From Planctomycetaceae bacterium (GTDB taxonomy: Bacteria; Planctomycetota; Planctomycetia; Planctomycetales; Planctomycetaceae): DNA of 63,078 bases. Location of the stretch: contig PBOJ01000123.1 of NCBI GenBank assembly GCA_002724315.1, positions 1-63,078 on the forward strand. The letters run 5' to 3'. Shown piece after piece: positions 9,429 to 17,718 of this stretch; position 1 is the stretch's first letter, and each line of letters opens with the position of its first letter. Under the pieces are notes generated by a model. It was not told the origin of the DNA. It did not search any database and saw only the letters and a list, made by a program, of their open reading frames with translations. The translations under genes were made by a program, and so were the position numbers.

Positions 9429-11624
9429 ATGGTACGCAGGGCGATTTTGCTGTTGTTGCTGGCCACCGTGCAGGGGCAGGCTGCGGACGGACTGAGTTTT
9501 CGCCGCGATGTGATGCCGATCCTGTTCCGTGCGGGTTGTAACCAGGGGACTTGTCATGGCTCGTCACGGGGCAAAGACGGCTTTTCGTTGTCGTTGTTCG
9601 GATACAACCCCAAGGGCGACTACTTTCGTCTGACCCGGGAGATCATCGGTCGCCGAGTCAATGTTGCCGCGCCCGAAGAGAGCCTCCTGTTGCTCAAAGC
9701 CACCGGTGCCGTACCCCACACCGGAGGGGCTCGGTTTTCCAGGGACAGCGAGTACTACAAGACGCTCGTGGAATGGATTCGCCAGGGAGCGCCCGACGAT
9801 GCGGGACAGGTTCCCGAGGCCGTCGAGATCACGCTGTCGCCGACCCATCTCCTCTTCCAGGGCCAGGCCAAGCCGGTTCAAACGACCGTGATGGCCCGTT
9901 ATTCCGACGGCACCAAGCGGGATGTCACCTCACTGGCTCTGTTCTATTCGAACAACCCCGATACCGCCACGATCGACAAGAACGGCCTGGTCCAGGCTGT
10001 CGGCCGAGGGGACGGCTACGTCTTCGCCCGCTTCAGCCGTTTTACGATTGGTTCGGAGGTGATCGTTCTGCCCCCGGCAGCCGGTTACAAGTGGTCCAAG
10101 CCACCGGTCCACAACTACATCGACACTCTCGTCCACGACCGGCTGCAGAAATTGCAGTTGCTGCCTTCGGCACTCGCCGATGACGACACTTTCATTCGCC
10201 GCGTGTATCTCGATTTGACCGGGGCTCCGCCGAACAGCGAGCAGTACAGACGTTTTGCCAAGGACACTCACGCCAAAAAACGCGCCCGATTGATTGACGA
10301 CCTGTTGCGGTCGCCGGAATTCACCGACCTGTCGACCGGGCTGTGGGCAGAGTCGGTGCGGCTGATGGGAGGCGGCTATACGCCGACGGCCACGGACCTG
10401 AAAGCCGCCGAAGCGTACTACCAGTGGATCCGGAAACAGATCAGTCAGAATCGGCCATTCGACGAGTTTGTTTACGACCAGGTCACCGCGAGCGGCAGCA
10501 ACCTGCGTGATGGACCGACGAACCTGTACACGATGCTGGTGCATGACGTCCGCTTCAAGCCGAAGGCCTTTGCGGCGGACTTCTCGCAGTTGTTTCTTGG
10601 CATCCAGATCCAATGTGCCGAGTGTCACAATCACCCCTTCGATCGCTGGACGATGGATGATTATTACGGATTCGTGAGCTTCTTCACCGGGATCACCCGG
10701 AAACCGGGAGCCGAGCCACGCGAATTCTACATCTTCAACAAACGCCGCGCGGCTCCGTCGCGTCACAAGGTCGATGGCCGGCCGATGGTCGCCACAGTTC
10801 TTGGGGGTGAAGGCCCCGCTGCGGCGGATCTTGATTCTCGGGTTGCCCTGGCCAGGTGGCTGACGTCGCCGCAGAACGGTCTGTTTGCACGGAACATCGC
10901 GAATCGTCTGTGGGCACGCTTTTTCCACCGGGGGCTGGTTGAGCCCGTCGATGATTTGCGGATTTCGAACCCGCCAACCAACGGCCCGTTGCTGGAGGAA
11001 CTGGCCAGGAGATTCGTGAAATACGGTTTTGATCAACGGGCACTCATTCGCGACATCTGCAACTCGCGCACGTACCAACTGGCCTCGAAACCCAACGCAA
11101 CCAACAAGCTGGATGATCGGCAGTTCTCGCGAGCCCGCCTGCGGCGATTGCGTGCGGATGTGCTGTTGGACTCGATCATCAAGGTGACCGAATGGGATCG
11201 CCCTTTCAGGAATTTCCCGAAGGGGACCCGGGCTGTCCAGTTTTATCCCCGGACACCGGGTGACACGTCCCAGCCACTCTGGTTTGACGATTTCCTGAAG
11301 ACCTTTGGCCGTTCGAGCCGCAACAGCATCTGCTCATGTGAAACCCGGGGCGAGCCAACCCTGTCACAGACGTTGCACATGGTCGTTGGCAAGAACATCA
11401 CCAACGCCATCAACGCCGGACTCGTGACCAGGCTCCTGGAACGCGGTGATGGGCCCCGGGCGTTGATCGAGGAGTTGTTCATTCGGTGTCTCAGCAGAAA
11501 GCCGACGGCCGAAGAAATGGCCGCGATGCTGGAACTGGTCGCTGAAGACGTGAAGGAGAAAGCTCCGTACGAAGACATCCTGTGGAGCCTGTTGAACTCG
11601 ACCGAATTCAGTTTCAACCATTGA
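9429..11624 (+). CDS. Planctomycete cytochrome-type protein (Big2-DUF1549-DUF1553)
   Basis: A 731-aa protein with a signal peptide ([18 protein letters not shown]). It has two Cys-rich sites. The first is C37-NQGT-C42-H43, which has four residues between the cysteines instead of two. The second is a canonical C396-AE-C399-H400 followed by NHPFDRW. Domains in order: N-terminal haem-like segment (20-110), Big2-like Ig domain (about 140-215, ending [12 protein letters not shown]), DUF1549 (about 230-430, [14 protein letters not shown] ... [12 protein letters not shown]) and DUF1553 (about 475-725, [20 protein letters not shown] ... [17 protein letters not shown]). DUF1549/DUF1553 proteins form the PSCyt2/PSD1 families of planctomycetes. 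It starts 9 bases after the PPC gene and ends 5 bases before the PSCyt1-WD40 gene. It probably carries covalent haem outside the cytoplasm; its reaction is unknown. Confidence 0.9.
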   Translation: MVRRAILLLLLATVQGQAADGLSFRRDVMPILFRAGCNQGTCHGSSRGKDGFSLSLFGYNPKGDYFRLTREIIGRRVNVAAPEESLLLLKATGAVPHTGGARFSRDSEYYKTLVEWIRQGAPDDAGQVPEAVEITLSPTHLLFQGQAKPVQTTVMARYSDGTKRDVTSLALFYSNNPDTATIDKNGLVQAVGRGDGYVFARFSRFTIGSEVIVLPPAAGYKWSKPPVHNYIDTLVHDRLQKLQLLPSALADDDTFIRRVYLDLTGAPPNSEQYRRFAKDTHAKKRARLIDDLLRSPEFTDLSTGLWAESVRLMGGGYTPTATDLKAAEAYYQWIRKQISQNRPFDEFVYDQVTASGSNLRDGPTNLYTMLVHDVRFKPKAFAADFSQLFLGIQIQCAECHNHPFDRWTMDDYYGFVSFFTGITRKPGAEPREFYIFNKRRAAPSRHKVDGRPMVATVLGGEGPAAADLDSRVALARWLTSPQNGLFARNIANRLWARFFHRGLVEPVDDLRISNPPTNGPLLEELARRFVKYGFDQRALIRDICNSRTYQLASKPNATNKLDDRQFSRARLRRLRADVLLDSIIKVTEWDRPFRNFPKGTRAVQFYPRTPGDTSQPLWFDDFLKTFGRSSRNSICSCETRGEPTLSQTLHMVVGKNITNAINAGLVTRLLERGDGPRALIEELFIRCLSRKPTAEEMAAMLELVAEDVKEKAPYEDILWSLLNSTEFSFNH

Positions 11625-11629
11625 TCACC

Positions 11630-13093
11630 ATGAGCCCAATGCTGTTTCGACAGTCTGCCACAACACGTGAGCCAGGTACTGGCCATGCTGGTTGTTCCTT
11701 CGTGTTGATGGTCGCGGCGACGATTCTGCTGGCGACGCCAGTCAAGGTCGTGGTGGCTGACAAGCCCAAAGGCGACGCAGTCACTTTCAAGGACCACGTC
11801 AAGCCGATCCTCCGCCAGTATTGCCTGAAGTGTCATGGCAATGATGAACAGAATGCGGACCTGAATCTGCAGACGTACCAGACGCTGTTGAAGGGAGGCA
11901 GCGGTGGTGCAGTCGTCAAACCCGGCAGGCCCGAGGCCAGCGTGCTTTTCCAGGCGATCACTGCAACCGATGATGCGGCGAGAATGCCTCCCAAGAGTCC
12001 ACCGATTCCCAGGAAACACGTCCAGGTCATTCGCCGATGGATCGCGACAGGGCTCCGGGAGACTTCTGTCAGCAAATCGCTGTCGCCTGCGTCGACGATC
12101 ACGTTCAACCCCAGTGCGAACGCGGCCAAGAAACCCAGCGGTCCGCCGGCAATGCCCGTTGGCCTGTCGGTCATCAAGAGGCCGGCGACCTCGCGGCGGC
12201 TGCCCGTGCTGGCGATGGCCGCCAGTCCATGGGCTCCGTTGTTGGCGGTGTCCGCCTACCAGCACGTGAGATTGTTTGACATCACGACCCGAAAGGAAAT
12301 CGGATCCCTGCCGTTTCCCGAGGGTGTTCCGTACATGTTACGTTTCAGTCGCAACGGCGGTGTGCTGCTGGTTGCCGGTGGAAAGCCGGTTCAGGTCGGC
12401 AGCGTGGTGCTGTTCGATGTGCGGACTGGAAAACGGCTGGCGCAGTTGGGTGACGAACTGGACGCCGTGATGGCTGCCGACATCAGTCCCGATCAGCGGC
12501 TGGTGGCGCTCGGCGGATCGGGCCGAACGGTCAAGGTCTATTCCACCGCGGATGCCCGGTTGCGATACAAGTTGACGCGGCACACGGATTGGATAACCTC
12601 GCTTGCCTTCAGCCCTGACGGCAAACAACTGGCCAGTGGTGATCGGGCCGGTGGTCTCCATCTTTGGGATGCCGGCAAGGGGGGCCTTCTGTTCTCGCTT
12701 GCCAGTCACCAGGCCTCGGTCCGGACGATCTCATGGCGGAGTGACAGCAAGGTGCTGGCGTCCGGCGGTGAAGACGGCCGACTGATCTGGTGGAACACCG
12801 AAAGCGGTTTCAGCAGCATCTCCAACAGCAACCCCCATCCTCCCCAGCGGCCAAGTGGTGTCTACGGCAAACTGCCTAACGGCGTTCTTGCGGCCCGTTT
12901 CGGGTCCGATGGCAGCCTCTTCACTTGCGGACGTGACAGCCACGCCCGCTTCTGGAATGTCTCCGGTAAGCAACTTCGAACGTTCAAGGTCGAGGCGGCC
13001 ATTCCCACCCAGGTCGCCATCAGCCACGACGGAAAAACTCTTGTCGCCGGCGATTCCACCGGCCATGTCCATTTCTGGACTCGCGCGAAGTGA
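11630..13093 (+). CDS. PSCyt1 haem domain fused to WD40 propeller
   Basis: A 487-aa protein. The start at 11630 gives a hydrophobic export segment at about 20-43. Residues about 50-155 form a planctomycete cytochrome C domain (PSCyt1) with the haem site C65-LK-C68-H69 and a later RMPPKSPPI that can supply the distal Met. Residues about 185-487 hold seven or so WD40 repeats (for example [58 protein letters not shown]). It closes the operon; only 5 bases separate it from the previous stop. The haem unit probably handles electrons in the periplasm, while the propeller is a protein-binding platform. Confidence 0.88.
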   Translation: MSPMLFRQSATTREPGTGHAGCSFVLMVAATILLATPVKVVVADKPKGDAVTFKDHVKPILRQYCLKCHGNDEQNADLNLQTYQTLLKGGSGGAVVKPGRPEASVLFQAITATDDAARMPPKSPPIPRKHVQVIRRWIATGLRETSVSKSLSPASTITFNPSANAAKKPSGPPAMPVGLSVIKRPATSRRLPVLAMAASPWAPLLAVSAYQHVRLFDITTRKEIGSLPFPEGVPYMLRFSRNGGVLLVAGGKPVQVGSVVLFDVRTGKRLAQLGDELDAVMAADISPDQRLVALGGSGRTVKVYSTADARLRYKLTRHTDWITSLAFSPDGKQLASGDRAGGLHLWDAGKGGLLFSLASHQASVRTISWRSDSKVLASGGEDGRLIWWNTESGFSSISNSNPHPPQRPSGVYGKLPNGVLAARFGSDGSLFTCGRDSHARFWNVSGKQLRTFKVEAAIPTQVAISHDGKTLVAGDSTGHVHFWTRAK

Positions 13094-13191
13094 ATCCGCT
13101 GAAGTCCGGGGACATCCTCAACTACCGGTCATGCTTCCTGCCCTGCTGTTCGAAGCGGGAGTCGTGGGTCGGCCTGTCAAAATGAAACCAG

Positions 13192-13227
13192 CCGAGAGAT
13201 CTCGGGCGGACACCTCCCGGCCGGTGT
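13192..13227. terminator. Paired stem-loops between convergent genes
   Basis: Two short inverted repeats lie between the end of the cytochrome operon and the end of the opposing gene. They are CCGAGA (13192-13197) with TCTCGG (13200-13205), and ACACC (13210-13214) with GGTGT (13223-13227). Convergent placement suits a two-way terminator, but neither has a T run and the stems are short. Confidence 0.22.
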
Positions 13228-13260
13228 TGTCACGACCGAATTCAACCGGTGTTGATCAAC

Positions 13261-14166
13261 TCAATAACGGGGCATCCAGTTCTCGATCGCCAGATGCAAC
13301 AGGAGATGAAGATCACCTTCCAGAAGTGATCCATTGTCCATGCCGTTGACGAACCACTGGTACAAGAATTCATCGACCAACTCTCTTGGAAGGCCGGCGG
13401 ACAACAACCAGACTTCGTTTTCAGGAAAATGGATACGTCCGGGGCGTAGAGGGCTGCGTCGTTTTTGTCTTTGACTCCGTCGCCGTCGTCATCAATTGCG
13501 TTGGGAATGCCGTCCTCGTCAGGGTCGTCGAATCGGCCCCCTCCGTCGTCGGAGCACAAATCTTCGAGCAAATCAGAGAACCACCCGAAAATCGTGTCGT
13601 CGTCATACGCAGTTCTTTCTTCGGGCAGGCCCACACCTGACATGCGTCCCATCTTGGCTGCAATAATGCCCATGAAGTCCTGGAAAGCGGCATCTGTCAT
13701 GTCCATCAGGTAATCGTGAGTGTGGGCGAGGTCTCGTCCGATCAGGGAATCCAGTTCGAACAGTTCTCTGATTTCGAGGATTTTTTCCATCATTCGCAGT
13801 CGGTGGATGTTCTGCGAGATGGTGGCATTGTCCGAATCCTGGCCCAACGGACCGATTTCCCGTAGGCCGTCGACCTGGTCACGAGCGTGATCGACCGAAA
13901 CCTTTTGGCGGGCAGTTGGCGTTGGTCGGTCATCTCTGAATTTCCCGTCTCTCAGGACTTTGGTCGGTGTCAATTGGCGGGTCCCGCCTGAAGCGTCTCT
14001 GGACGCCGATTGCCGGATGGCAGCCGGCGCAACAGGCAACAGGCCGAGCCGCTCGTTTCTTCAGGCGGACGTCAACCTTGCTTTCGGAGAGGGCCTGTTC
14101 GCTGGCGAGAGACGTGATTATTGCCGCCAAAAGCCAGAAGCGTCGTTGTGTTGTTGGAATGTTCAT
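13261..14166 (-). pseudogene. Secreted protein with Asp-rich calcium loops, broken by two frame shifts
   Basis: Reading starts at the ATG at 14166 with a good signal peptide (MNIPTTQRRFWLLAAIITSL...) and AAAGGA 8 bases upstream. That frame stops at 13930. The coding-like sequence moves by +1 to another frame between about 14060 and 13960. That frame carries helical text (MMEKILEIRELFELDSL, MTDAAFQDFMGIIAAKMG) and then DDPDEDGIPNAIDDDGDG, a D-x-D-x-D-G calcium-loop array. Near the GGGG run at 13441-13444 the sense returns to the first frame, giving GRIHFPENEVWLLSAGLP and ending NWMPRY at 13261. The two shifts cancel. Either the gene is decayed or the assembly has two one-base errors. I do not recognise the family; about 300 aa if restored. 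Confidence 0.6.
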
Positions 14167-14469
14167 CGCAGGGTCCTTTCAAGAACTGTCCGAGTAACGA
14201 ATGTCCAGCGCATCGCGATTACGGTTCGTTTTGCGCTACACCTTCACTACTGGCGACCGGCCACGACCTTTCAGGGAAATGAGTCCCGGTTTCTTCGGGT
14301 GGAGTCCATTACGGACATGGGCCTGGCTGTGCCGAGGACGGGGCTGCAACGCGATGGGAGAAAATGCCTGCGGCGATATCTCGGCTTTGAGCTCGGAACT
14401 GGGCGGAGCCCCGGTCGCCGTTCACATCCAATGTGGAAGCGGTTCCCGACGCCGCGGGTGACAGCGGCT
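14167..14469. other. Intergenic stretch upstream of the frame-broken gene
   Basis: About 300 bases between the start of the broken secreted gene and the stop of the WD40 gene, both on the minus strand. The only site I can support is the AAAGGA ribosome site just upstream of 14166. Open frames here have no recognisable protein content, and I see no repeat or RNA gene. Confidence 0.4.
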
Positions 14470-15426
14470 TCACTTTTGGTTTCGGACGCGACGAGCCATG
14501 TCCCACAACTTGATGGAGTGATCGTCGCTCCCGCTGGCCAACACCTTGCCGTCGGGTGACCAGGTGACCCCGCGAACCGGTTTTTTGTGACCAGTCAGTG
14601 TGTGCAGCATTTGTGCCGTGGCCACGTTCCACACTTTTACCGTTCCGTCCTGGCTGCCGGTTGCCAACTGCAGGTCGTCCCGTCTCCACGAGACACTTTC
14701 GATCCGCCGAGTGTGGCCTTTGAGCACGCGGAGTTGTTTTCCTGCAGGCATCGCCCACACAATCGCCGTCAGGTCACGGCCTCCGCTTGCCAATTGTGTT
14801 CCGTCGTGACTCCAACTCACCATTTCAATGGCGCCCGTGTGGCCCTTCAGAGTCCGAGTCGCTTTGCCGGTGCCCGGATCCCACAGCTTGACGGTGTTGT
14901 CGAATCCTCCGCTGGCCAGTCGTTTTCCGTCAGGACTCCAGTCGACGCTGATCACGAAATGTGTGTGTCCCTTGAGCACCTGGAGATTTCGACCCGTTGC
15001 GGCGCCCCAGACACGGACCGACTTGTCCAGGCTTCCGCTGGCCAATTTCGAACCATCGGGACTCCACACGACGCCGAGGACCGGAGCGGTGTGTCCGATG
15101 AGCTTGTGGATTTCGCGACCAGATGTCGTGTCCCACACTCTCACGGTTTGGTCATAACTGGCACTGGCAAGTCTTGTGCCATCACGGTTCCACGCCACGC
15201 AATAGACATAGTTGGTATGCCCGGAAAGTGTCTGTTGTCGCGTTCCGGTTTTCACATCCCAGATCCCAATCGTCTTGTCGAAGCATCCGCAGGCCAGTCG
15301 TTGACCGCTCGGATGCCAGTCCAGTCCGGTTGTCGACCCCTTGTGGCCACTCAGGGTTTGGTCGGCTGCGAAAACGAGTGGTCCCAGGGCACTACCGAGT
15401 AAGACGGCGATGGCGGCTGATCGCAT
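14470..15426 (-). CDS. Secreted WD40 repeat protein
   Basis: A 318-aa protein made almost wholly of seven WD40 repeats after a signal peptide (MRSAAIAVLLGSALGPLVFA, cleaved before ADQ). Each repeat has the G-H ... W/S-P-D-G ... L-A-S-G ... D ... V-K-L-W-D pattern (for example GHTNYVYCVAWNRDGTRLAS, GHTAPVLGVVWSPDGSKLAS, VRVWDTTSGREIHKLIGH). I prefer the ATG at 15426 because it gives a clean signal peptide; an ATG 48 bases upstream at 15474 would add a second hydrophobic stretch. A seven-bladed propeller acting as an extracytoplasmic binding scaffold is the likely product. No enzymatic domain is attached, unlike the haem-bearing WD40 protein at 11630. Confidence 0.85.
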   Translation of the reverse strand: MRSAAIAVLLGSALGPLVFAADQTLSGHKGSTTGLDWHPSGQRLACGCFDKTIGIWDVKTGTRQQTLSGHTNYVYCVAWNRDGTRLASASYDQTVRVWDTTSGREIHKLIGHTAPVLGVVWSPDGSKLASGSLDKSVRVWGAATGRNLQVLKGHTHFVISVDWSPDGKRLASGGFDNTVKLWDPGTGKATRTLKGHTGAIEMVSWSHDGTQLASGGRDLTAIVWAMPAGKQLRVLKGHTRRIESVSWRRDDLQLATGSQDGTVKVWNVATAQMLHTLTGHKKPVRGVTWSPDGKVLASGSDDHSIKLWDMARRVRNQK

Positions 15427-15802
15427 AGTGACGAACACCAAGAGAGACGTTGTTGCCAGAAGTGTGCGGTCCATCGGAAAAATGAAGTCGCGAGGGTGAG
15501 GGGACCAGCGAATTGCCGACTAACATGCATGATCGTATGAAGAAACGCTACCAACCTTTTTGCCGAGACGGTATGACGTGTTCCGTTGCCATCTCGAAGT
15601 GGTCAGTATCTCCTCTGCCCCAGTGCTCGGGATACGGAGTTCGTCGGCTGGGCCGTCACGAATCGCCTTGGTGAATCAGGCGTGCTAAAATCGCTGCTGA
15701 CAGCCAACCGAGTGGCTATCGGCCCAGGACGGTCGTCGAGAAACCGGTCCTGTCCGATTTGTTCCAGAGACGTTGACCGAACGAGTCAACGAATGTGAGG
15801 CC
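15427..15802. other. Divergent intergenic region
   Basis: 376 bases between the minus-strand WD40 gene and the plus-strand FloA-like gene. TGCTAAAAT at 15683-15691 is an extended -10 box in the plus direction with no convincing -35. I see no gene, repeat or structured RNA here. Confidence 0.4.
15683..15691 (+). promoter_or_regulatory. Extended -10 box upstream of the FloA-like gene
   Basis: TGCTAAAAT fits the extended -10 pattern TGnTANAAT, which can work without a good -35. It is about 110 bases upstream of the ATG at 15803. Confidence 0.28.
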
Positions 15803-16177
15803 ATGCAGTTTCCGTTCGTCGTGATGGCAGGTGTGCTTGTTGGTGCCATCATTCCGATGCTGGTGCTCTTCCTGTTCGTTGGTCGTCCGTGGATTCGCGG
15901 CCGGTTGTACGGAGTCAACATTTCGCTGGTGCGGATAATCTTGATGCGGATCCGCCGATGCGATGTCAACCAGGTCATGGATTGCCTGATCATGGCTCTT
16001 CAGAGTGGTGTGTCGATTTCCGTCGACAAGATGGAACAGGCGGATGCACAGCAGGTGGATCTGAAAAAGGTGACGCTCGCCGTGATCGAATCGGAACGGC
16101 AGGGGCTGGGCCTGGGATTTGACGAGTTGGTCGAAGCGGAATTGGGTAGCCGGCTGGCTGAGACGCTGGCTGAATAG
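15803..16177 (+). CDS. Short FloA/flotillin-like membrane protein
   Basis: A 124-aa protein. Residues 1-28 are a membrane segment (MQFPFVVMAGVLVGAIIPML...). The rest follows the N-terminal part of the FloA (UPF0365) family: GVNISLVRIILMRIRR corresponds to the conserved hydrophobic and basic stretch after the membrane anchor, and VNQVMDCLIMALQSGVSISV to the following paired helices. FloA proteins are about 330 aa and go on into a flotillin/PHB domain and coiled coil, both absent here. FloA organises membrane microdomains, so a short form might act as a partner or competitor. I chose the ATG at 15803, with GAGG close upstream; an in-frame TTG at 15773 is possible. The small exported protein follows within 40 bases. 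Confidence 0.5.
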   Translation: MQFPFVVMAGVLVGAIIPMLVLFLFVGRPWIRGRLYGVNISLVRIILMRIRRCDVNQVMDCLIMALQSGVSISVDKMEQADAQQVDLKKVTLAVIESERQGLGLGFDELVEAELGSRLAETLAE

Positions 16178-16217
16178 AGAGTTGGTTGTTCTCGGTGACC
16201 GGGCCCGGGGAGATGTG

Positions 16218-16412
16218 ATGCGGTTTCTGTTGACGGTGTTGTTGCTCGGGGTTTGCGTGTGCTTTGCCGAGTCATCGCGGTCAGAGGTCCGGACGGCTGC
16301 GAAGCAACTGGGGAAACCCGGGGCGCAGACGAAGAAGGGCCTGGCGCGTCCGGCAATGGCGAAAGCCGACAAACCCTCTGAGGAAACTGCCGCCGCTGAT
16401 CCGGACCAATAG
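16218..16412 (+). CDS. Small exported protein, 64 aa
   Basis: The ATG at 16218 is preceded by GGGGAGA with good spacing. It begins a 64-aa product: a clear signal peptide (MRFLLTVLLLGVCVCFA, cleaved before ESS) and a short Lys/Ala/Pro-rich tail with no fold I recognise. It ends shortly before the convergent isomerase-like gene. Strong ribosome site plus signal peptide make a real gene likely; function unknown. Confidence 0.45.
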   Translation: MRFLLTVLLLGVCVCFAESSRSEVRTAAKQLGKPGAQTKKGLARPAMAKADKPSEETAAADPDQ

Positions 16413-16460
16413 ATGGCGGCGTCATCAGCGTGAGTTCCAGATCCGGTGGGAAGCGCGTTG

Positions 16461-17420
16461 TCAGTCACGCTCCGGAACTTCCCAGCCGACGCTTTCGAGA
16501 TGAGCCATGGCAAATGCGTTTTCGGCGTCCACCTGGACCTCTTCGCGGTAGTTCTTGTACTCGGTCTCCAGTGTCACGTTGCCACGGTAGCCGTACTTGT
16601 CGAGGGTTCGTCCGAGTAGCCCAAAGTCCACCTCGCCTTTGCCCGGTGTGGCTTCGAGCAGGAAGTCTCCGCTGGGTGAGTCCTTGCCCGCCGCGTCGCG
16701 CAGGTGCACATTCCACAGGCGATCTCCCAGGAAACTCACATAGTCGTCGAGGTCGTATCCGCTCGTGTGCCAGTGGGTGGAATCCAGTACCACACCCACG
16801 TTGTCAGATGTGAGAAGGGACAGCATCTGTCGGGATCGATCCACGTCGTGGTAGAGCTGCCACACGTGGGGCATCTCCAGCACCACCCGAATCCCTCGAC
16901 TACGGGCGTTTTCGGCAACCTCGTCGATCACCGTTGCGGCCGCCCGTAACTCCGCGTCAGGGTCCTTCATCTGTACCCGGCGGCCGACGTTGAGGCAGAC
17001 CAACGGTACGCCGACGACCGACAGATTGTCGAGATGGGCGGATGCCTGGGCCTTGTACGCTTCGGCCTGTGTTGGCTCGTGCAGCTTGTAGAACACGATG
17101 TTCTCCTTGGCCTTCCGCACGTCGTCTCGCTCGGCGGCTGACTGTTGCGGGGCGGCCACCTTATCGAAGCCGAGCCCGTCCTGGTAGAACGTGACCAGTG
17201 CGCAGTTGGCAGCGACCGGTGTGAGCCCGTTCTGCTTCAGGAGTTCACGAACTGCGACAGGATCAACCGTCCGGGAACTGTGGGTCGAGAAGTGCTTCGT
17301 GTGGGTGAGCATGTCCGCGATTTCGACACGGTCGAATCCGTAGCCGGCGATGTGCTCGAGGGCCGTCTGGAGTGACGAGAGGGCGAAGGCCAACGTCGAA
17401 CAGGCGGTGACGCGTGGCAT
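16461..17420 (-). CDS. Sugar phosphate isomerase/epimerase (xylose isomerase-like TIM barrel)
   Basis: A 319-aa cytoplasmic protein of the AP-endonuclease-2/IolE-like TIM barrel family, which acts on sugars and polyols through a bound divalent metal. The expected metal ligands are visible in order: Glu in VVLEMPHVW, Asp and His in VVLDSTHWH, and Glu in VTLETEYKNY near the end. NVHLRDAAG is the usual strand-7 element. The start at 17420 has AGGA 9 bases upstream and begins directly with the barrel (MPRVTACSTLAFALSSLQ). The frame is open far upstream, to 18128, but that stretch lies antisense to the DUF4838 gene. The substrate cannot be told from sequence. It is divergent from the DUF4838 gene at 17719. 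Confidence 0.85.
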   Translation of the reverse strand: MPRVTACSTLAFALSSLQTALEHIAGYGFDRVEIADMLTHTKHFSTHSSRTVDPVAVRELLKQNGLTPVAANCALVTFYQDGLGFDKVAAPQQSAAERDDVRKAKENIVFYKLHEPTQAEAYKAQASAHLDNLSVVGVPLVCLNVGRRVQMKDPDAELRAAATVIDEVAENARSRGIRVVLEMPHVWQLYHDVDRSRQMLSLLTSDNVGVVLDSTHWHTSGYDLDDYVSFLGDRLWNVHLRDAAGKDSPSGDFLLEATPGKGEVDFGLLGRTLDKYGYRGNVTLETEYKNYREEVQVDAENAFAMAHLESVGWEVPERD

Positions 17421-17718
17421 GGAGGTGTTCCTGCAGTCGTTGGGCTGGTGATCTGTCGGCCGGAGTCGCTCATCGGACGGGTTTGCTGGAGCTGCGTGAA
17501 CTGTAGCAATTCCGCGTGGACGTTTTCTTCTGGTCCATCGCCTCTCCCTTTTTTGAGTCCGTGTTTCACTGGCCTGCTTCACCACGAGTTCAACCGCGGC
17601 CAATTGTTCCAGGAGTTTTCCCCGTTGACTGTCCCAACGTTTCTCACGAGGTGTACCAACGGGGAAATCTGCGGTTAGAGTGGTCGCACAACAGACTGAC
17701 CTGGAGAACCGAAAAACG

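Noticed and set aside
7989..9557. 522-codon minus-strand open frame inside the PPC gene
   Set aside because: Antisense to a gene with clear PPC domains and operon spacing; no family features of its own.
14017..14031. CAGCH haem-like motif in the frame-broken gene
   Set aside because: It occurs only if frame A is read beyond the likely shift point, and that frame stops soon after. The protein-like sequence there is in frame B, which has no CxxCH.
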